Of a DNA stretch of 64,000 nucleotides, positions 50,263-59,960 are shown piece after piece. This stretch comes from Limivivens faecihominis. Lineage in GTDB: Bacteria > Bacillota > Clostridia > Lachnospirales > Lachnospiraceae. The notes beneath the pieces were generated by a model, which saw only the letters and a list, made by a program, of their open reading frames with translations, made no database searches and was not told the DNA's origin. The position numbers and the translations under genes are program-made. The stretch lies in NCBI RefSeq assembly GCF_020686945.1, contig NZ_JAJEPR010000015.1, positions 19,651-83,650 of the forward strand, in the 5' to 3' direction. Position 1 is the first letter of the stretch. Each line of letters begins with the position of its first letter.

Positions 50263-53200
50263 GAATCCAGAAATCAAGAAAGTTCTTATGATCGGCTCCG
50301 GCCCTATCGTCATCGGCCAGGCAGCAGAGTTTGACTATGCGGGAACCCAGGCTTGCCGTTCCTTGAAGGAAGAGGGCATCGAGGTCGTACTTTTAAACTC
50401 CAATCCGGCTACCATCATGACGGATAAAGATATCGCTGACAAAGTTTACATAGAGCCGCTGACTGTGGAAGTAGTAGAGCAGCTCATCGAGAAAGAGAAA
50501 CCCGACAGCATCCTTCCGACCCTGGGAGGCCAGGCTGGACTGAACCTTGCCATGGAGCTTGCCGAGAGAGGTTTCCTGGAAGAGCACAACGTCCGCCTCA
50601 TCGGTACCACGGCAGAGACCATCAAGAAGGCGGAGGATCGTCTGGAATTTAAAGAAACCATGGAGAAAATCGGCGAGCCCATTGCAGCTTCCCTGGTTGT
50701 TGAGAACGTAGAAGACGGCGTGGCTTTCGCTGAGAAGATAGGCTACCCGGTTGTGCTTCGTCCGGCGTACACCCTGGGCGGCAGCGGCGGCGGTATCGCT
50801 CACAACTATGAAGAACTGGTGGAGATCCTGGAGAACGGTCTTCGTCTCTCCCGTGTAGGTCAGGTTCTGGTAGAACGCTGCATCGCCGGCTGGAAAGAGA
50901 TCGAGTACGAGGTAATGCGTGACAGTGCAGGAAACGTGATCACGGTCTGCAACATGGAAAACATCGACCCGGTTGGCGTGCATACCGGAGATAGTATTGT
51001 AGTAGCTCCGTCCCAGACCCTGGGAGATAAAGAGTACCAGATGCTCCGTACCTCCGCTCTGAACATCATCTCCGAGCTGAAGATCACCGGAGGCTGTAAC
51101 GTACAGTTTGCCCTTCATCCGGAGAGCTTCGAGTACTGCGTCATCGAGGTAAACCCCCGTGTAAGCCGTTCCTCTGCTCTGGCAAGTAAAGCCACCGGTT
51201 ACCCCATCGCAAAGGTTGCAGCAAAGATCGCTCTTGGCTACACCCTGGACGAGATCAAAAATGCCATCACCGGAAAGACTTATGCGAGCTTTGAACCCAT
51301 GCTGGACTACTGCGTGGTCAAGATTCCGCGTCTTCCCTTCGATAAATTTATCACCGCAAAGAGAACCCTTACAACTCAGATGAAGGCAACCGGAGAGGTT
51401 ATGAGCATCTGTGATAACTTCGAGGGCGCTCTGATGAAAGCCATTCGTTCTCTGGAGCAGCATGTGGACTGCCTGCTTTCCTATGATTTCAGCGATCTGG
51501 ACGACGACGCTCTCATCAAACAGCTGAAAGTCGTTGACGACCGCCGGATCTGGGTTATCGCTGAGGCTCTCCGCCGCGGTGTTACCTATGAGACGATCCA
51601 CTCCATCACAAAGATCGACGAGTGGTTCATCGATAAGATTGCCATCCTCGTGGAGATGGAGCAGGCCCTGAAGACCCAGGAGCTCACCGTTGACCTCTTA
51701 AAAGAAGCCAAGAGACTGGAGTTCCCGGACAATGTCATCGCCCGCCTCACCGGAAAGAGTGAGGAGGAGATCAAGAATCTTCGTTATGAAAACAGTATCG
51801 TAGCCGCTTATAAAATGGTAGATACCTGTGCGGCAGAGTTCGAGGCTGAGACCCCGTACTACTATTCCGTATTCGGCCGTGAGAACGAAGCAGTAGAGAC
51901 CAGCGGAAAGAAAAAAGTTCTGGTTCTCGGTTCCGGCCCCATCCGTATTGGTCAGGGTATCGAGTTCGATTTCTGCTCCGTTCACTGTACCTGGGCATTT
52001 AAAAAGGAAGGCTTCGAGACCATCATCATTAACAACAACCCGGAGACCGTAAGTACGGACTTCGATATCGCTGATAAGCTGTACTTTGAGCCGCTGACTC
52101 CCGAGGATGTGGAGAACGTGGTAAATATCGAAAAACCCGACGGAGCTGTGGTTCAGTTCGGCGGACAGACCGCTATCAAACTGACCGAGGCTCTGATGAA
52201 GATGGGTGTGCCCATCCTCGGAACCTCCGCAGAGAACGTAGATGCGGCAGAGGATCGTGAGCTCTTCGATGCAATCCTGGAAGAGTGCCAGATCCCGAGA
52301 CCCAAGGGACATACCGTATTTACCGCAGAAGAGGGCATCAAGGCGGCCAATGAGCTGGGCTATCCGGTTCTGGTTCGTCCTTCCTATGTACTGGGCGGAC
52401 AGGGCATGCAGATCGCCATCAATGACGAGGATGTGGAAAAATACATCGGCATCATCAACCGTTATACCCAGGAACATCCGATCCTGGTAGATAAATACCT
52501 GGTAGGAAAAGAGATCGAGGTCGACGCTGTCTGCGACGGGGAGGACATCCTGATCCCGGGTATCATGGAGCACATCGAGCGCGCCGGTATCCATTCCGGA
52601 GACAGTATCTCCGTTTATCCGGCACCTAGCCTCAATGATAAAGTAAAAGCCACCATCACTGACTACACCGCGAAGCTGGCGAGATCCCTTCATGTCATCG
52701 GACTTATCAACATCCAGTTTATCGTCTGCGGCGAGGATGTTTACGTCATCGAGGTAAATCCGCGTTCCAGCCGTACGGTTCCCTACATCAGCAAAGTAAC
52801 CGGTATCCCCATCGTTCCTCTGGCAACGAAAGTAATCCTGGGCCGGAAGATCAAGGAGCTTGGCTACACACCGGGACTTCAGAAGGAAGCTGATTACATC
52901 GCCATCAAGATGCCGGTGTTCTCCTTTGAGAAGATCCGCGGCGCAGATATCAGCCTTGGACCGGAGATGAAATCCACCGGTGAGTGTCTGGGAATCGCTA
53001 AGACCTTCAACGAGGCTCTCTACAAGGCCTTCCTTGGAGCAGGCATCAACCTTCCGAAATACAAGAACATGATCATCACCGTCCGAGATGAGGACAAAGA
53101 GGACATCATCGATGTGGCCCGCCGCTTTGAGAAGATCGGCTACCGGATCTTCGCTACTCTGGGAACTGCCAAAGTTCTTCAGGAGGCAGGCGTTCACGCT

Positions 53201-53461
53201 GTCCGCACCAACAAGGTGGAGCAGCCGTCACCGAACCTTCTGGACCTGATCCTCGGCCACGAGATTGACCTTGTCATTGATACTCCGCCCCAGGGCGTCG
53301 AGCATTCCAGAGACGGTTTCGTGATTCGCCGTACCGCCATTGAGACCGGCGTCAATGTTCTGACCGCTATGGATACGGCCAGAGCTCTTGTAACCAGTCT
53401 TGAGAACACCGATATCCGTAAGCTGGAGCTCATTGATATCGCAACTGTGAAAAACATCTGA
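50255..53461 (+). CDS. carB: Carbamoyl-phosphate synthase large subunit
   Basis: Makes carbamoyl phosphate from bicarbonate, ammonia and two ATP; 1068 residues, full length. Two homologous ATP-grasp halves: [22 protein letters not shown] near the N-terminus and [20 protein letters not shown] at about 555, with [14 protein letters not shown] and [14 protein letters not shown] as the paired ATP loops. The C-terminal MGS-like allosteric domain (about 935-1068) includes [15 protein letters not shown]. Ended by a terminator. Confidence 0.97.
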   Translation: MPKNPEIKKVLMIGSGPIVIGQAAEFDYAGTQACRSLKEEGIEVVLLNSNPATIMTDKDIADKVYIEPLTVEVVEQLIEKEKPDSILPTLGGQAGLNLAMELAERGFLEEHNVRLIGTTAETIKKAEDRLEFKETMEKIGEPIAASLVVENVEDGVAFAEKIGYPVVLRPAYTLGGSGGGIAHNYEELVEILENGLRLSRVGQVLVERCIAGWKEIEYEVMRDSAGNVITVCNMENIDPVGVHTGDSIVVAPSQTLGDKEYQMLRTSALNIISELKITGGCNVQFALHPESFEYCVIEVNPRVSRSSALASKATGYPIAKVAAKIALGYTLDEIKNAITGKTYASFEPMLDYCVVKIPRLPFDKFITAKRTLTTQMKATGEVMSICDNFEGALMKAIRSLEQHVDCLLSYDFSDLDDDALIKQLKVVDDRRIWVIAEALRRGVTYETIHSITKIDEWFIDKIAILVEMEQALKTQELTVDLLKEAKRLEFPDNVIARLTGKSEEEIKNLRYENSIVAAYKMVDTCAAEFEAETPYYYSVFGRENEAVETSGKKKVLVLGSGPIRIGQGIEFDFCSVHCTWAFKKEGFETIIINNNPETVSTDFDIADKLYFEPLTPEDVENVVNIEKPDGAVVQFGGQTAIKLTEALMKMGVPILGTSAENVDAAEDRELFDAILEECQIPRPKGHTVFTAEEGIKAANELGYPVLVRPSYVLGGQGMQIAINDEDVEKYIGIINRYTQEHPILVDKYLVGKEIEVDAVCDGEDILIPGIMEHIERAGIHSGDSISVYPAPSLNDKVKATITDYTAKLARSLHVIGLINIQFIVCGEDVYVIEVNPRSSRTVPYISKVTGIPIVPLATKVILGRKIKELGYTPGLQKEADYIAIKMPVFSFEKIRGADISLGPEMKSTGECLGIAKTFNEALYKAFLGAGINLPKYKNMIITVRDEDKEDIIDVARRFEKIGYRIFATLGTAKVLQEAGVHAVRTNKVEQPSPNLLDLILGHEIDLVIDTPPQGVEHSRDGFVIRRTAIETGVNVLTAMDTARALVTSLENTDIRKLELIDIATVKNI

Positions 53462-53474
53462 GAATAGAGAATAA

Positions 53475-53517
53475 AAAATTACCGCAGAGATCTTTGGATT
53501 TCTGCGGTAATTTTTTT
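53475..53517 (+). terminator. Terminator of carAB
   Basis: ATTACCGCAGA/TCTGCGGTAAT stem followed by a T7 tail. Confidence 0.9.
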
Positions 53518-53534
53518 GAAAAAGGAGAAAAACA

Positions 53535-54011
53535 ATGCCCGAATGGACACATTTTGACGAAAACGGAAACGCCCGTATGGTGGACGTGACAGAAAAAAAT
53601 CCCACGATCCGTACGGCCACGGCGGTGGGAAGCCTTCTGGTGAGCGAGGAGGTGCTTTCTGCCATCAAAGGCCACGAGATCAAAAAAGGAGATGTGCTCA
53701 CAGTGGCCCAGGTGGCAGGAATTATGGCGGTGAAACAGACCTCCCACCTGATTCCCATGTGCCATCCGCTGCTGACGCAGAACTGTACAGTCAATTTTGC
53801 GCTGGAGGAAAAGCCCTCACCCAGAGTCATCGCCCGCTGCACCGTAAAGCTGGAGGGAAAGACTGGTGTGGAGATGGAAGCTCTCACCGGCATCTCTGTA
53901 GCCCTGCTCACGGTCTATGACATGTGCAAGACCCTGGACAAACGGATGATTATGACGGATGTTCACCTGGAAGAGAAGACCGGAGGAAAAAGCGGAGAGT
54001 TCCATTTTTGA
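53535..54011 (+). CDS. moaC: Cyclic pyranopterin monophosphate synthase
   Basis: Second step of molybdenum cofactor synthesis; 158 residues. Motifs ARMVDVTEKNPTIRTATA, IMAVKQTSHLIPMCHPL and GKTGVEMEALTGISVALLTVYDMCK are all intact, including the catalytic Lys region. It follows the carB terminator by 17 bases with RBS AAAGGAG and no clear promoter of its own, so it may rely on read-through. No other moa/moe gene is in the window. Confidence 0.95.
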   Translation: MPEWTHFDENGNARMVDVTEKNPTIRTATAVGSLLVSEEVLSAIKGHEIKKGDVLTVAQVAGIMAVKQTSHLIPMCHPLLTQNCTVNFALEEKPSPRVIARCTVKLEGKTGVEMEALTGISVALLTVYDMCKTLDKRMIMTDVHLEEKTGGKSGEFHF

Positions 54012-54023
54012 TTTTTGACAGAT

Positions 54024-54069
54024 AAAAAAAGCCTGGAGCAGACGAAACAACATTGCTCCAGGCTTTTTT
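54024..54069. terminator. Bidirectional terminator between moaC and the ABC-F gene
   Basis: AAAAAAGCCTGGAGCA/TGCTCCAGGCTTTTTT perfect stem, usable from both sides. Confidence 0.93.
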
Positions 54070-54077
54070 CAGTAAAA

Positions 54078-55715
54078 TTAGTTATCTTCCGGCATATCCT
54101 CGCTGGTGTATACCTGACGTTTTCTTGCCATCTCATCACTTTCGAGGTATTCATCGTAGGTGGTGATCTTATCAATCATGGTGCCGTTCGGCAGGATCTC
54201 CATGATACGGTTGGCCGTGGTCTGAACGATCTGATGGTCGCGGGAAGCGAAGAGAATCACGCCCGGGAATTTGATGAGACCGTTGTTCAGAGCGGTGATG
54301 GACTCCATATCCAGATGGTTGGTCGGCTCGTCCAGAACGAGTACGTTGGCTCCGGAGATCATCATCTTGGAGAGCAGGCAGCGGACTTTTTCTCCTCCAG
54401 AGAGGACTTTGACTTTCTTCATACCGTCGTCGCCGGCGAAGAGCATTCTTCCGAGGAAGCCGCGGACATAGGTGGCATCCTTGATCTCGGAGAACTGGGT
54501 CAGCCAGTCAACGATAACCAGATCGTTGTCGAATTCTTTCGTGCTGTCCTTCGGGAAATAAGCCTGGCTGGTGGTCACGCCCCATTTATAGCTTCCCTCG
54601 TCGGGCTCCATCTCTCCGGTGAGAATCTGGAAGAGGGTGGTTTTTGCAAGTTCGTTTCCGCCGACGAAAGCAACCTTGTCGTCATGGCCGAGGATGAAGG
54701 AGATGTTGTCCAGAACCTTCACACCGTCGATAGTCTTGCTGATGCCTTCTACGGTGAGCACTTCATTTCCGATTTCGCGGTTGGGACGGAAATCAATGTA
54801 GGGATATTTACGGCTGGAAGGACGGATCTCATCCAGCTGGATTTTTTCCAGGGCACGTTTACGGCTCGTAGCCTGTTTGGATTTGGAAGCGTTGGCGCTG
54901 AACCGGGAGATGAACTCCTGCAACTCTTTGATTTTTTCCTCTTTTTTCTTGTTGGCTTCTTTCATCTGACGGATCATCAGCTGGCTGGACTCGTACCAGA
55001 AATCGTAGTTTCCGGCGTAGAGCTGGATCTTGCCGTAGTCGATGTCGGCGATGAAGGTGCAGACCTTGTTGAGGAAATAACGGTCATGGGAAACGACGAT
55101 AACCGTATTGTTGAAGTTGATGAGGAACTCCTCAAGCCAGCTGATTGCATCGAGGTCCAGATGGTTGGTCGGCTCGTCGAGCAGAAGGATATCGGGGTTT
55201 CCGAAAAGGGCTTTGGCCAGAAGAACTTTCACCTTCTCACTTCCGTTCAGGTCCTTCATGAGAGAGTAGTGAAGCTCCGGAGCGATGCCCAGACCGTTTA
55301 AGAGAGTGGCGGCATCAGACTCGGCCTCCCAGCCATTCATCTCGGCAAACTCACCCTCCAGCTCACTGGCGCGGATACCGTCCTCGTCGGTGAAATCCTC
55401 TTTCATGTAGATGGCTTCTTTTTCCTTCATGATATCATAGAGGCGCTGGTTTCCCATGATGACGGTGTCCAGTACGGGGAAACTGTCGTATTTGAAGTGG
55501 TCCTGCTCCAGTACGGAAAGACGCTGGCCCGGGGTGATGATGACATCGCCGCTGGTGGTCTCGAGCTGACCGGAAAGAATCTTTAAGAACGTGGATTTTC
55601 CGGCGCCGTTGGCTCCGATGAGGCCGTAGCAGTTGCCTTCGGTGAATTTGATGTTGACGTCCTCGAAAAGGGCTTTTTTGCCGATTCGAAGAGTGACATT
55701 ATTTGCACTGATCAT
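54078..55715 (-). CDS. ABC-F family ribosome-associated ATPase (YbiT-like)
   Basis: A 545-residue soluble protein with two ABC domains joined by a charged linker (about 240-300: KEANKKKEEKIKEL), typical of ABC-F translation factors. Domain 1: Walker A GANGAGKST, signature LNGSEKVKVLL, Walker B ILLLDEPTNHLD, switch VVSHDRYFL. Domain 2: P-loop GGNELAKTTLF, signature LSGGEKVRCLL, Walker B VLVLDEPTNHLD, switch FASRDHQ. The non-canonical P-loop and signature match what I remember of the YbiT-like subgroup, so I do not read them as damage. It probably modulates stalled ribosomes rather than giving drug resistance; ABC-F resistance cannot be excluded. Confidence 0.92.
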   Translation of the reverse strand: MISANNVTLRIGKKALFEDVNIKFTEGNCYGLIGANGAGKSTFLKILSGQLETTSGDVIITPGQRLSVLEQDHFKYDSFPVLDTVIMGNQRLYDIMKEKEAIYMKEDFTDEDGIRASELEGEFAEMNGWEAESDAATLLNGLGIAPELHYSLMKDLNGSEKVKVLLAKALFGNPDILLLDEPTNHLDLDAISWLEEFLINFNNTVIVVSHDRYFLNKVCTFIADIDYGKIQLYAGNYDFWYESSQLMIRQMKEANKKKEEKIKELQEFISRFSANASKSKQATSRKRALEKIQLDEIRPSSRKYPYIDFRPNREIGNEVLTVEGISKTIDGVKVLDNISFILGHDDKVAFVGGNELAKTTLFQILTGEMEPDEGSYKWGVTTSQAYFPKDSTKEFDNDLVIVDWLTQFSEIKDATYVRGFLGRMLFAGDDGMKKVKVLSGGEKVRCLLSKMMISGANVLVLDEPTNHLDMESITALNNGLIKFPGVILFASRDHQIVQTTANRIMEILPNGTMIDKITTYDEYLESDEMARKRQVYTSEDMPEDN

Positions 55716-55805
55716 ATTTGTATTGTACCTCCTTAGAAACAGGACTGCATGTGGTCATACAGCGGTTTCCTGGCTTTTCACATGTTTTTTGACTGCATCG
55801 TTTCT

Positions 55806-55833
55806 ATTCTAACTGAAAACAGAAAAAAAGCAA
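55806..55833 (-). promoter_or_regulatory. Promoter of the ABC-F gene
   Basis: On the minus strand: TTGCTT (plus 55828-55833), 16-base spacer, TAGAAT (plus 55806-55811). The 90-base leader contains a weak CATGTG/CACATG hairpin. Confidence 0.5.
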
Positions 55834-55983
55834 GTGAAAAATGGAAAAAACCGGGCTGCTTCCGAAAAAAGACAAATTGGTTTTGTGTTGACTCTTGTGG
55901 ATTTTGAAAAAGACTTTGTTAAAAATCGCTAAAACCGCATATTTCCGGCATTTTTCCATTGGGAGAAAATATTGAGAAATCAG
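55834..55983. other. Divergent intergenic region between the ABC-F gene and the microcompartment operon
   Basis: AT-rich with no gene. I searched for a catabolite-response element and an AraC-type direct repeat and found nothing convincing. It contains one more TTGACT (about 55889) without a good partner. Confidence 0.5.
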
Positions 55984-56012
55984 TTGCTTTTTGACGTAAA
56001 TCATGGTAGAAT
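55984..56012 (+). promoter_or_regulatory. Promoter of the microcompartment operon
   Basis: TTGCTT at 55984-55989, 17-base spacer, TAGAAT at 56007-56012. The first start codon is 52 bases downstream with AAGGAGG. A TTGACG at 55991 is too close to the -10 to be its partner. Confidence 0.55.
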
Positions 56013-56063
56013 GGAAACAATCAAAATAAAACAACACAATCAAACATAAGGAGGATCATTCTC

Positions 56064-56873
56064 ATGGCTATTAACGAGTATGAAATCAAAAAACAGATCT
56101 GCGACATCGGCAAACGCATTTATGACCGGAACATGGTTGCTGCAAACGATGGAAACATTTCCGTAAAACTGAACGACAATGAATTCCTTTGCACCCCGAC
56201 CGGTGTTTCCAAAGGTTTCATGACTCCGGAGTACATCTGTAAAGTAGATGCCAAAGGAAACGTAATCCAGGCAAACGGAAACTTCCGTCCGTCTTCCGAG
56301 ATCAAAATGCACATGAGAGTGTATGAGAAGAGACCGGATGTAGGTGCAGTTGTACACGCTCATCCGAACTTCGCTACCGCTTTTGCTATCGCAGGTATTC
56401 CGCTGACACAGCCGATCATGCCCGAGGCAGTTATCGCTCTTGGCTGCGTGCCCATCGCTGAGTACGGCACACCGTCCACTGTTGAGATTCCGGACAACAT
56501 CGAGAAATACCTTCCGTACTACGACGCAGTTCTTCTTGAGAACCACGGCGCACTGACCTGGAGCACCGACCTTCTGGCAGCATACATGAAGATGGAGTCT
56601 GTAGAGTTCTACGCAGAGCTTCTCTACAAATCCAAAATGCTGGGCGGCCCGAAGGAGTTCGACAAAGAGCAGATCGCAAAACTGTACGAGATCAGAAGAA
56701 AAATGGGTCTTCCGGGCAAACATCCCGCAAACCTGTGTGCAGAGCTGAACGGACCGGGCAAAGGATGTCATTCCTGCGATGCAGCATGCTCCTGCGGTAC
56801 CAAGAAAGCAGAGCCGGATGTAGAGAAGATCGTCGCTGAAGTGACAAAGAAGATTCTGGAGCAGATGAAATAA
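56064..56873 (+). CDS. Class II aldolase with C-terminal microcompartment-targeting peptide
   Basis: A 269-residue zinc aldolase of the fuculose/rhamnulose-1-phosphate group, cleaving a deoxysugar phosphate to DHAP and L-lactaldehyde. Visible residues: AANDGNISVKL, PTGVSKGFM, catalytic Glu in RPSSEIKMH, zinc His pair VVHAHPNFA and third zinc His in LLENHGALTW. After about residue 228 there is an unusual Cys cluster (CHSCDAACSCG) followed by the amphipathic helix EPDVEKIVAEVTKKILEQM, a typical encapsulation peptide. This is the first gene of the operon. Whether rhamnulose-1-P or fuculose-1-P is the main substrate is inferred; rhaA in this window favours rhamnose. Confidence 0.9.
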   Translation: MAINEYEIKKQICDIGKRIYDRNMVAANDGNISVKLNDNEFLCTPTGVSKGFMTPEYICKVDAKGNVIQANGNFRPSSEIKMHMRVYEKRPDVGAVVHAHPNFATAFAIAGIPLTQPIMPEAVIALGCVPIAEYGTPSTVEIPDNIEKYLPYYDAVLLENHGALTWSTDLLAAYMKMESVEFYAELLYKSKMLGGPKEFDKEQIAKLYEIRRKMGLPGKHPANLCAELNGPGKGCHSCDAACSCGTKKAEPDVEKIVAEVTKKILEQMK

Positions 56874-56891
56874 TTTTTAAGGAGGCTCATT

Positions 56892-58313
56892 ATGGCTATT
56901 AACGAACAAGAGATCCAAGAGATTGTTCGAAGCGTCCTGAAGGGCATGGGTACCACAGCTGCGGCACCGGCAGCCCCGAAGGCTCCGGAGAAGAAGCTTC
57001 TGGGTATCTTTGAGACCGCAGATGAAGCCATCGCGGCAGCAAAGGCAGCACAGAAGGAAATTCAGCCGATGCCCCTGGAATTCCGTGAAAAAATCATTGC
57101 AAATATCCGTAAAAAAACACTGGAAAACGCCAAGCTCCTTTCCGAGCTGGCAGTAGAAGAGACCGGCATGGGAAATGTCGGCCACAAGATCATCAAGCAT
57201 CAGCTGGTGGCTGAGAAGACTCCGGGCACGGAGGATCTCAAGACCATCGCCTGGTCCGGTGACAGAGGCCTGACACTGACTGAGATGGGTCCCTGGGGAG
57301 TGATCGGAGCTGTCTGCCCCTCCACAAACCCGACCTGTACCGTCATCTGCAACTCCATCGGCATGCTGGCTGCTGGAAACGCAGTCGTATTCATGCCTCA
57401 CCCCAGCGCAAAGAACTGTTCCAATCTGGCCATTGACATGGTAAACCGTGCCAGTGTTGAGGTTGGCGGTCCGGAGAATATCGTGACCGCAGTTGCCGAG
57501 CCCACCATGGATGTGAGCAACTACATTTTCAAGCACAAAGACGTGGATATGCTCTGTGCTACCGGCGGCCCGGGCGTTGTGACCGCAGTCCTTTCCTCCG
57601 GAAAGAGAGCAATGGGAGCAGGAGCAGGCAACCCGCCTGTACTGGTGGATGAGACCGCCAATATCCCGAAAGCAGCCCAGGATATCATCAACGGCTGCAC
57701 CTTTGATAACAACCTTCCCTGCATCGCAGAGAAAGAGGTTGTCGTTGTAGATACCGTGGCAGACGAGCTGATCTATCACATGGAACAGAATGGCTGTTAT
57801 CATGCGAGCCCTGAAGAGGTCCAGAAGCTGGTAGATACCGTTCTGGATGACAAGAATGGCAAGAAAGTCATCAGCCGTAAATGCGTGGGACGCAGTGCCA
57901 AAGTCCTTCTCGGAAAAATCGGTGTGACCGTAGGCGACGAAGTCCGCTGCATCATTTTCGAGGGAGAGAAGACACATCCCCTGATCTGGACAGAGCTGAT
58001 GATGCCGATTCTCGGTATCGTCCGTGTGAAAAATGTGGATGAGGGAATCGCTGTGGCAGTAGAGCTGGAGCACGGCAACCGCCATTCCGCTCACATGCAC
58101 TCAACCAACATCAACAATCTGACCAGATTTGGAAAAGCCATTGACACCGCTATTTTCGTAAAGAACGCACCTTCCTATGCGGCACTGGGCTTCGGCGGAG
58201 AAGGATATCCCACCTTCACCATCTGCAGCCGTACCGGAGAGGGTCTTACCTCTGCAAAGAGCTTTACAAAGGCAAGAAGATGTGTCATGGGCGATGCACT
58301 TTGCATCAGATAA
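56892..58313 (+). CDS. CoA-acylating aldehyde dehydrogenase of the microcompartment (PduP/EutE-like)
   Basis: Oxidises an aldehyde (propionaldehyde or lactaldehyde in this context) to acyl-CoA with NAD; 473 residues. The N-terminal helix NEQEIQEIVRSVLKGMG is an encapsulation peptide, followed by an Ala/Pro linker. Catalytic Cys is in NNLPCIAEKEVV; cofactor region AAGNAVVFMPHPSAKNC and TGGPGVVTAVL. The C-terminal part, LGFGGEGYPTFTICSRTGEG, is typical of the PduP/EutE branch. RBS AAGGAGG, 18 bases after the aldolase. Confidence 0.94.
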   Translation: MAINEQEIQEIVRSVLKGMGTTAAAPAAPKAPEKKLLGIFETADEAIAAAKAAQKEIQPMPLEFREKIIANIRKKTLENAKLLSELAVEETGMGNVGHKIIKHQLVAEKTPGTEDLKTIAWSGDRGLTLTEMGPWGVIGAVCPSTNPTCTVICNSIGMLAAGNAVVFMPHPSAKNCSNLAIDMVNRASVEVGGPENIVTAVAEPTMDVSNYIFKHKDVDMLCATGGPGVVTAVLSSGKRAMGAGAGNPPVLVDETANIPKAAQDIINGCTFDNNLPCIAEKEVVVVDTVADELIYHMEQNGCYHASPEEVQKLVDTVLDDKNGKKVISRKCVGRSAKVLLGKIGVTVGDEVRCIIFEGEKTHPLIWTELMMPILGIVRVKNVDEGIAVAVELEHGNRHSAHMHSTNINNLTRFGKAIDTAIFVKNAPSYAALGFGGEGYPTFTICSRTGEGLTSAKSFTKARRCVMGDALCIR

Positions 58314-58325
58314 GGAGTGATAAAC

Positions 58326-59555
58326 GTGGAAATGAATATTGAAGAAATCGTAAAACAGGTCCTGGCTGAGATGAAAGGAGCCGCTCCTGCTGACGTGGCT
58401 CCCGCTGTAAAAGCAGATCCCGCGGCAACAGCAGCAGGCGAGATCCCGAAGACCGCTCATGTAGCAGTCCTCACCGCCCTGGAACATTTTGATATCAAAG
58501 AGTATCCGATGCCGGAAGTCGGCGACGACGATATCCTCGTAAAAGTAGAGGGCTGTGGAGTCTGCGGTACCGATGCTCATGAGTTCAAGAGAGATCCCTT
58601 CAGCCTGATCCCGGTAGCTCTGGGACATGAGGGAACCGGTGAGATCGTAAAAATGGGTAAAAACGTAAAAGTTGATACCGCTGGTAAACCGGTTCGGGTA
58701 GGCGACAAAGTCGTTACCTGCATGATCTTCAAGGATGATCCGGAGATCACAATGTTCGACCTGAACAAGAAAAATGTAGGCGGAGCTGATGTATACGGCC
58801 TCCTTCCAGATGACGATGTACATCTGAACGGCTGGTTCTCCGATTATATCCTGATCAGAGGCGGCAGCTTCGGTTCTACCTTCTTTAATGTAAGTGATCT
58901 GGATCTGGATTCCCGTATTCTCATCGAGCCGTGTGCTGTACTGGTACATGCCGTTGAGAGAGCAAAAACCACCGGTATCCTTCGCTTCAATAGCCGTGTT
59001 GTTGTACAGGGCTGCGGACCGATCGGTCTGATCTGCATCGCTATCCTGAAAACCATGGGTGTTCAGAACATCTGTGCAGTAGACGGAGAGCAGAAACGTC
59101 TTGACTTCGCTAAGAAGATGGGCGCAAAGATGACTGTAAACTTCAAGGATCACAAGGGCATCGAAGCTCTGGCCGGAGCAGTAAAAGACGCTTTCGGCGG
59201 TCATCTGGCAGACTTCGCATTCCAGTGTACCGGTTCTCCGGTGGCACATGCCAATATCTATAAATTTATCCGCAACGGCGGCGGCCTCTGCGAGCTTGGT
59301 TTCTTTATCAACGGCGGCGATGCAACCATCAACCCGCACTTTGATATCTGCTCCAAAGAGATCACGATCGTTGGTTCCTGGGTATACACTCTGAGAGATT
59401 ATGTAACAACCTTTGATTTCCTGAAGAGTGCAAAAGAGATCGGCCTTCCGATGAGCGAGCTCATCACCGATAAGTTCCCGCTGGAGGAGATCAACGAGGC
59501 TCTTAAGACCAACCTGGCTATGACCGGACTTAAGATCGCTATCGTCAACAAGTAA
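58326..59555 (+). CDS. Zinc-dependent alcohol dehydrogenase with N-terminal microcompartment-targeting peptide
   Basis: MDR-family enzyme recycling NAD inside the shell by reducing the aldehyde to alcohol; about 409 residues. Targeting helix MNIEEIVKQVLAEMKG, Ala-rich linker, then catalytic zinc Cys in GVCGTDAHEF and LGHEGTGEIV, and NAD-binding QGCGPIGLICIAIL. The usual four-Cys structural zinc lobe is absent (only one Cys near TCMIF). GTG at 58326 is best placed relative to AAGGAG; ATG at 58332 is an alternative. It lies 12 bases after the aldehyde dehydrogenase. Product is probably 1,2-propanediol or propanol depending on the aldehyde. Confidence 0.9.
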   Translation: MEMNIEEIVKQVLAEMKGAAPADVAPAVKADPAATAAGEIPKTAHVAVLTALEHFDIKEYPMPEVGDDDILVKVEGCGVCGTDAHEFKRDPFSLIPVALGHEGTGEIVKMGKNVKVDTAGKPVRVGDKVVTCMIFKDDPEITMFDLNKKNVGGADVYGLLPDDDVHLNGWFSDYILIRGGSFGSTFFNVSDLDLDSRILIEPCAVLVHAVERAKTTGILRFNSRVVVQGCGPIGLICIAILKTMGVQNICAVDGEQKRLDFAKKMGAKMTVNFKDHKGIEALAGAVKDAFGGHLADFAFQCTGSPVAHANIYKFIRNGGGLCELGFFINGGDATINPHFDICSKEITIVGSWVYTLRDYVTTFDFLKSAKEIGLPMSELITDKFPLEEINEALKTNLAMTGLKIAIVNK

Positions 59556-59575
59556 GCAGAAAGGAGTGACAGGCC

Positions 59576-59881
59576 ATGCAGGAGGCAGCAGGTCTTCTGG
59601 AGGTGTTTGGCTGTGTGGCAGCCTTTGCGGCAGCAGATGCGGCAGCGAAAGCGGCCAACGTCACCATCCAGTCCATTGATAAAAACAAACCTGCCAATGC
59701 GGATGCGTTGCCGGTACCACTCATCACCTGCCTGAAGATCAGAGGCAGCGTAGCTGACGTGGAGGCGGCCATGGATGCAGCAGCCGCGGCAGCAGAAAGT
59801 ATCACTGGTGTGGTATCCCGTTATATCATCGCCGGTCCGTCCGAGGAGACGGAGAAAATGCTGAGGATCAGCGCTATATAA
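59576..59881 (+). CDS. BMC-domain shell protein (BMC-H, divergent)
   Basis: A 101-residue single BMC domain with a distinct sequence: LLEVFGCVAAFAAADAAAKAANV at the start and IAGPSEETEKML at the end. It has an insertion (DKNKPANADALPVPL) before the strand carrying the pore loop, and an Ala-rich helix (AAMDAAAAAAES). It is unlike the three other hexamer proteins here, suggesting a minor or specialised tile. Confidence 0.88.
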   Translation: MQEAAGLLEVFGCVAAFAAADAAAKAANVTIQSIDKNKPANADALPVPLITCLKIRGSVADVEAAMDAAAAAAESITGVVSRYIIAGPSEETEKMLRISAI

Positions 59882-59886
59882 TTGTC

Positions 59887-59915
59887 TTGCAATGTCAGGC
59901 AGGATATATTAAAAT
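59887..59915 (+). promoter_or_regulatory. Candidate internal promoter before the main shell protein
   Basis: TTGCAA at 59887-59892, 17-base spacer, TAAAAT at 59910-59915, in the 79-base gap before the next BMC-H gene. It could boost shell subunits relative to enzymes. Confidence 0.5.
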
Positions 59916-59960
59916 AAAAGAAGAATGATTGGTTTAACCCGCACAAGGAGGATATAGGAA

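Noticed and set aside
51698..53197. Long minus-strand frame opposite carB (499 codons)
   Set aside because: A shadow frame inside an intact carB, as is the one at 50393-51601.
54015..55301. Open frame of 428 codons on the plus strand opposite the ABC-F gene
   Set aside because: Antisense shadow of a strongly recognised ABC-F protein; no start signals or family features.
54078..55715. Degenerate ABC motifs (LNGSEK signature, GGNELAKTT P-loop) as signs of an inactive ABC-F protein
   Set aside because: These variants match what I recall for the YbiT-like subgroup and both Walker B motifs are intact, so inactivation is not supported.
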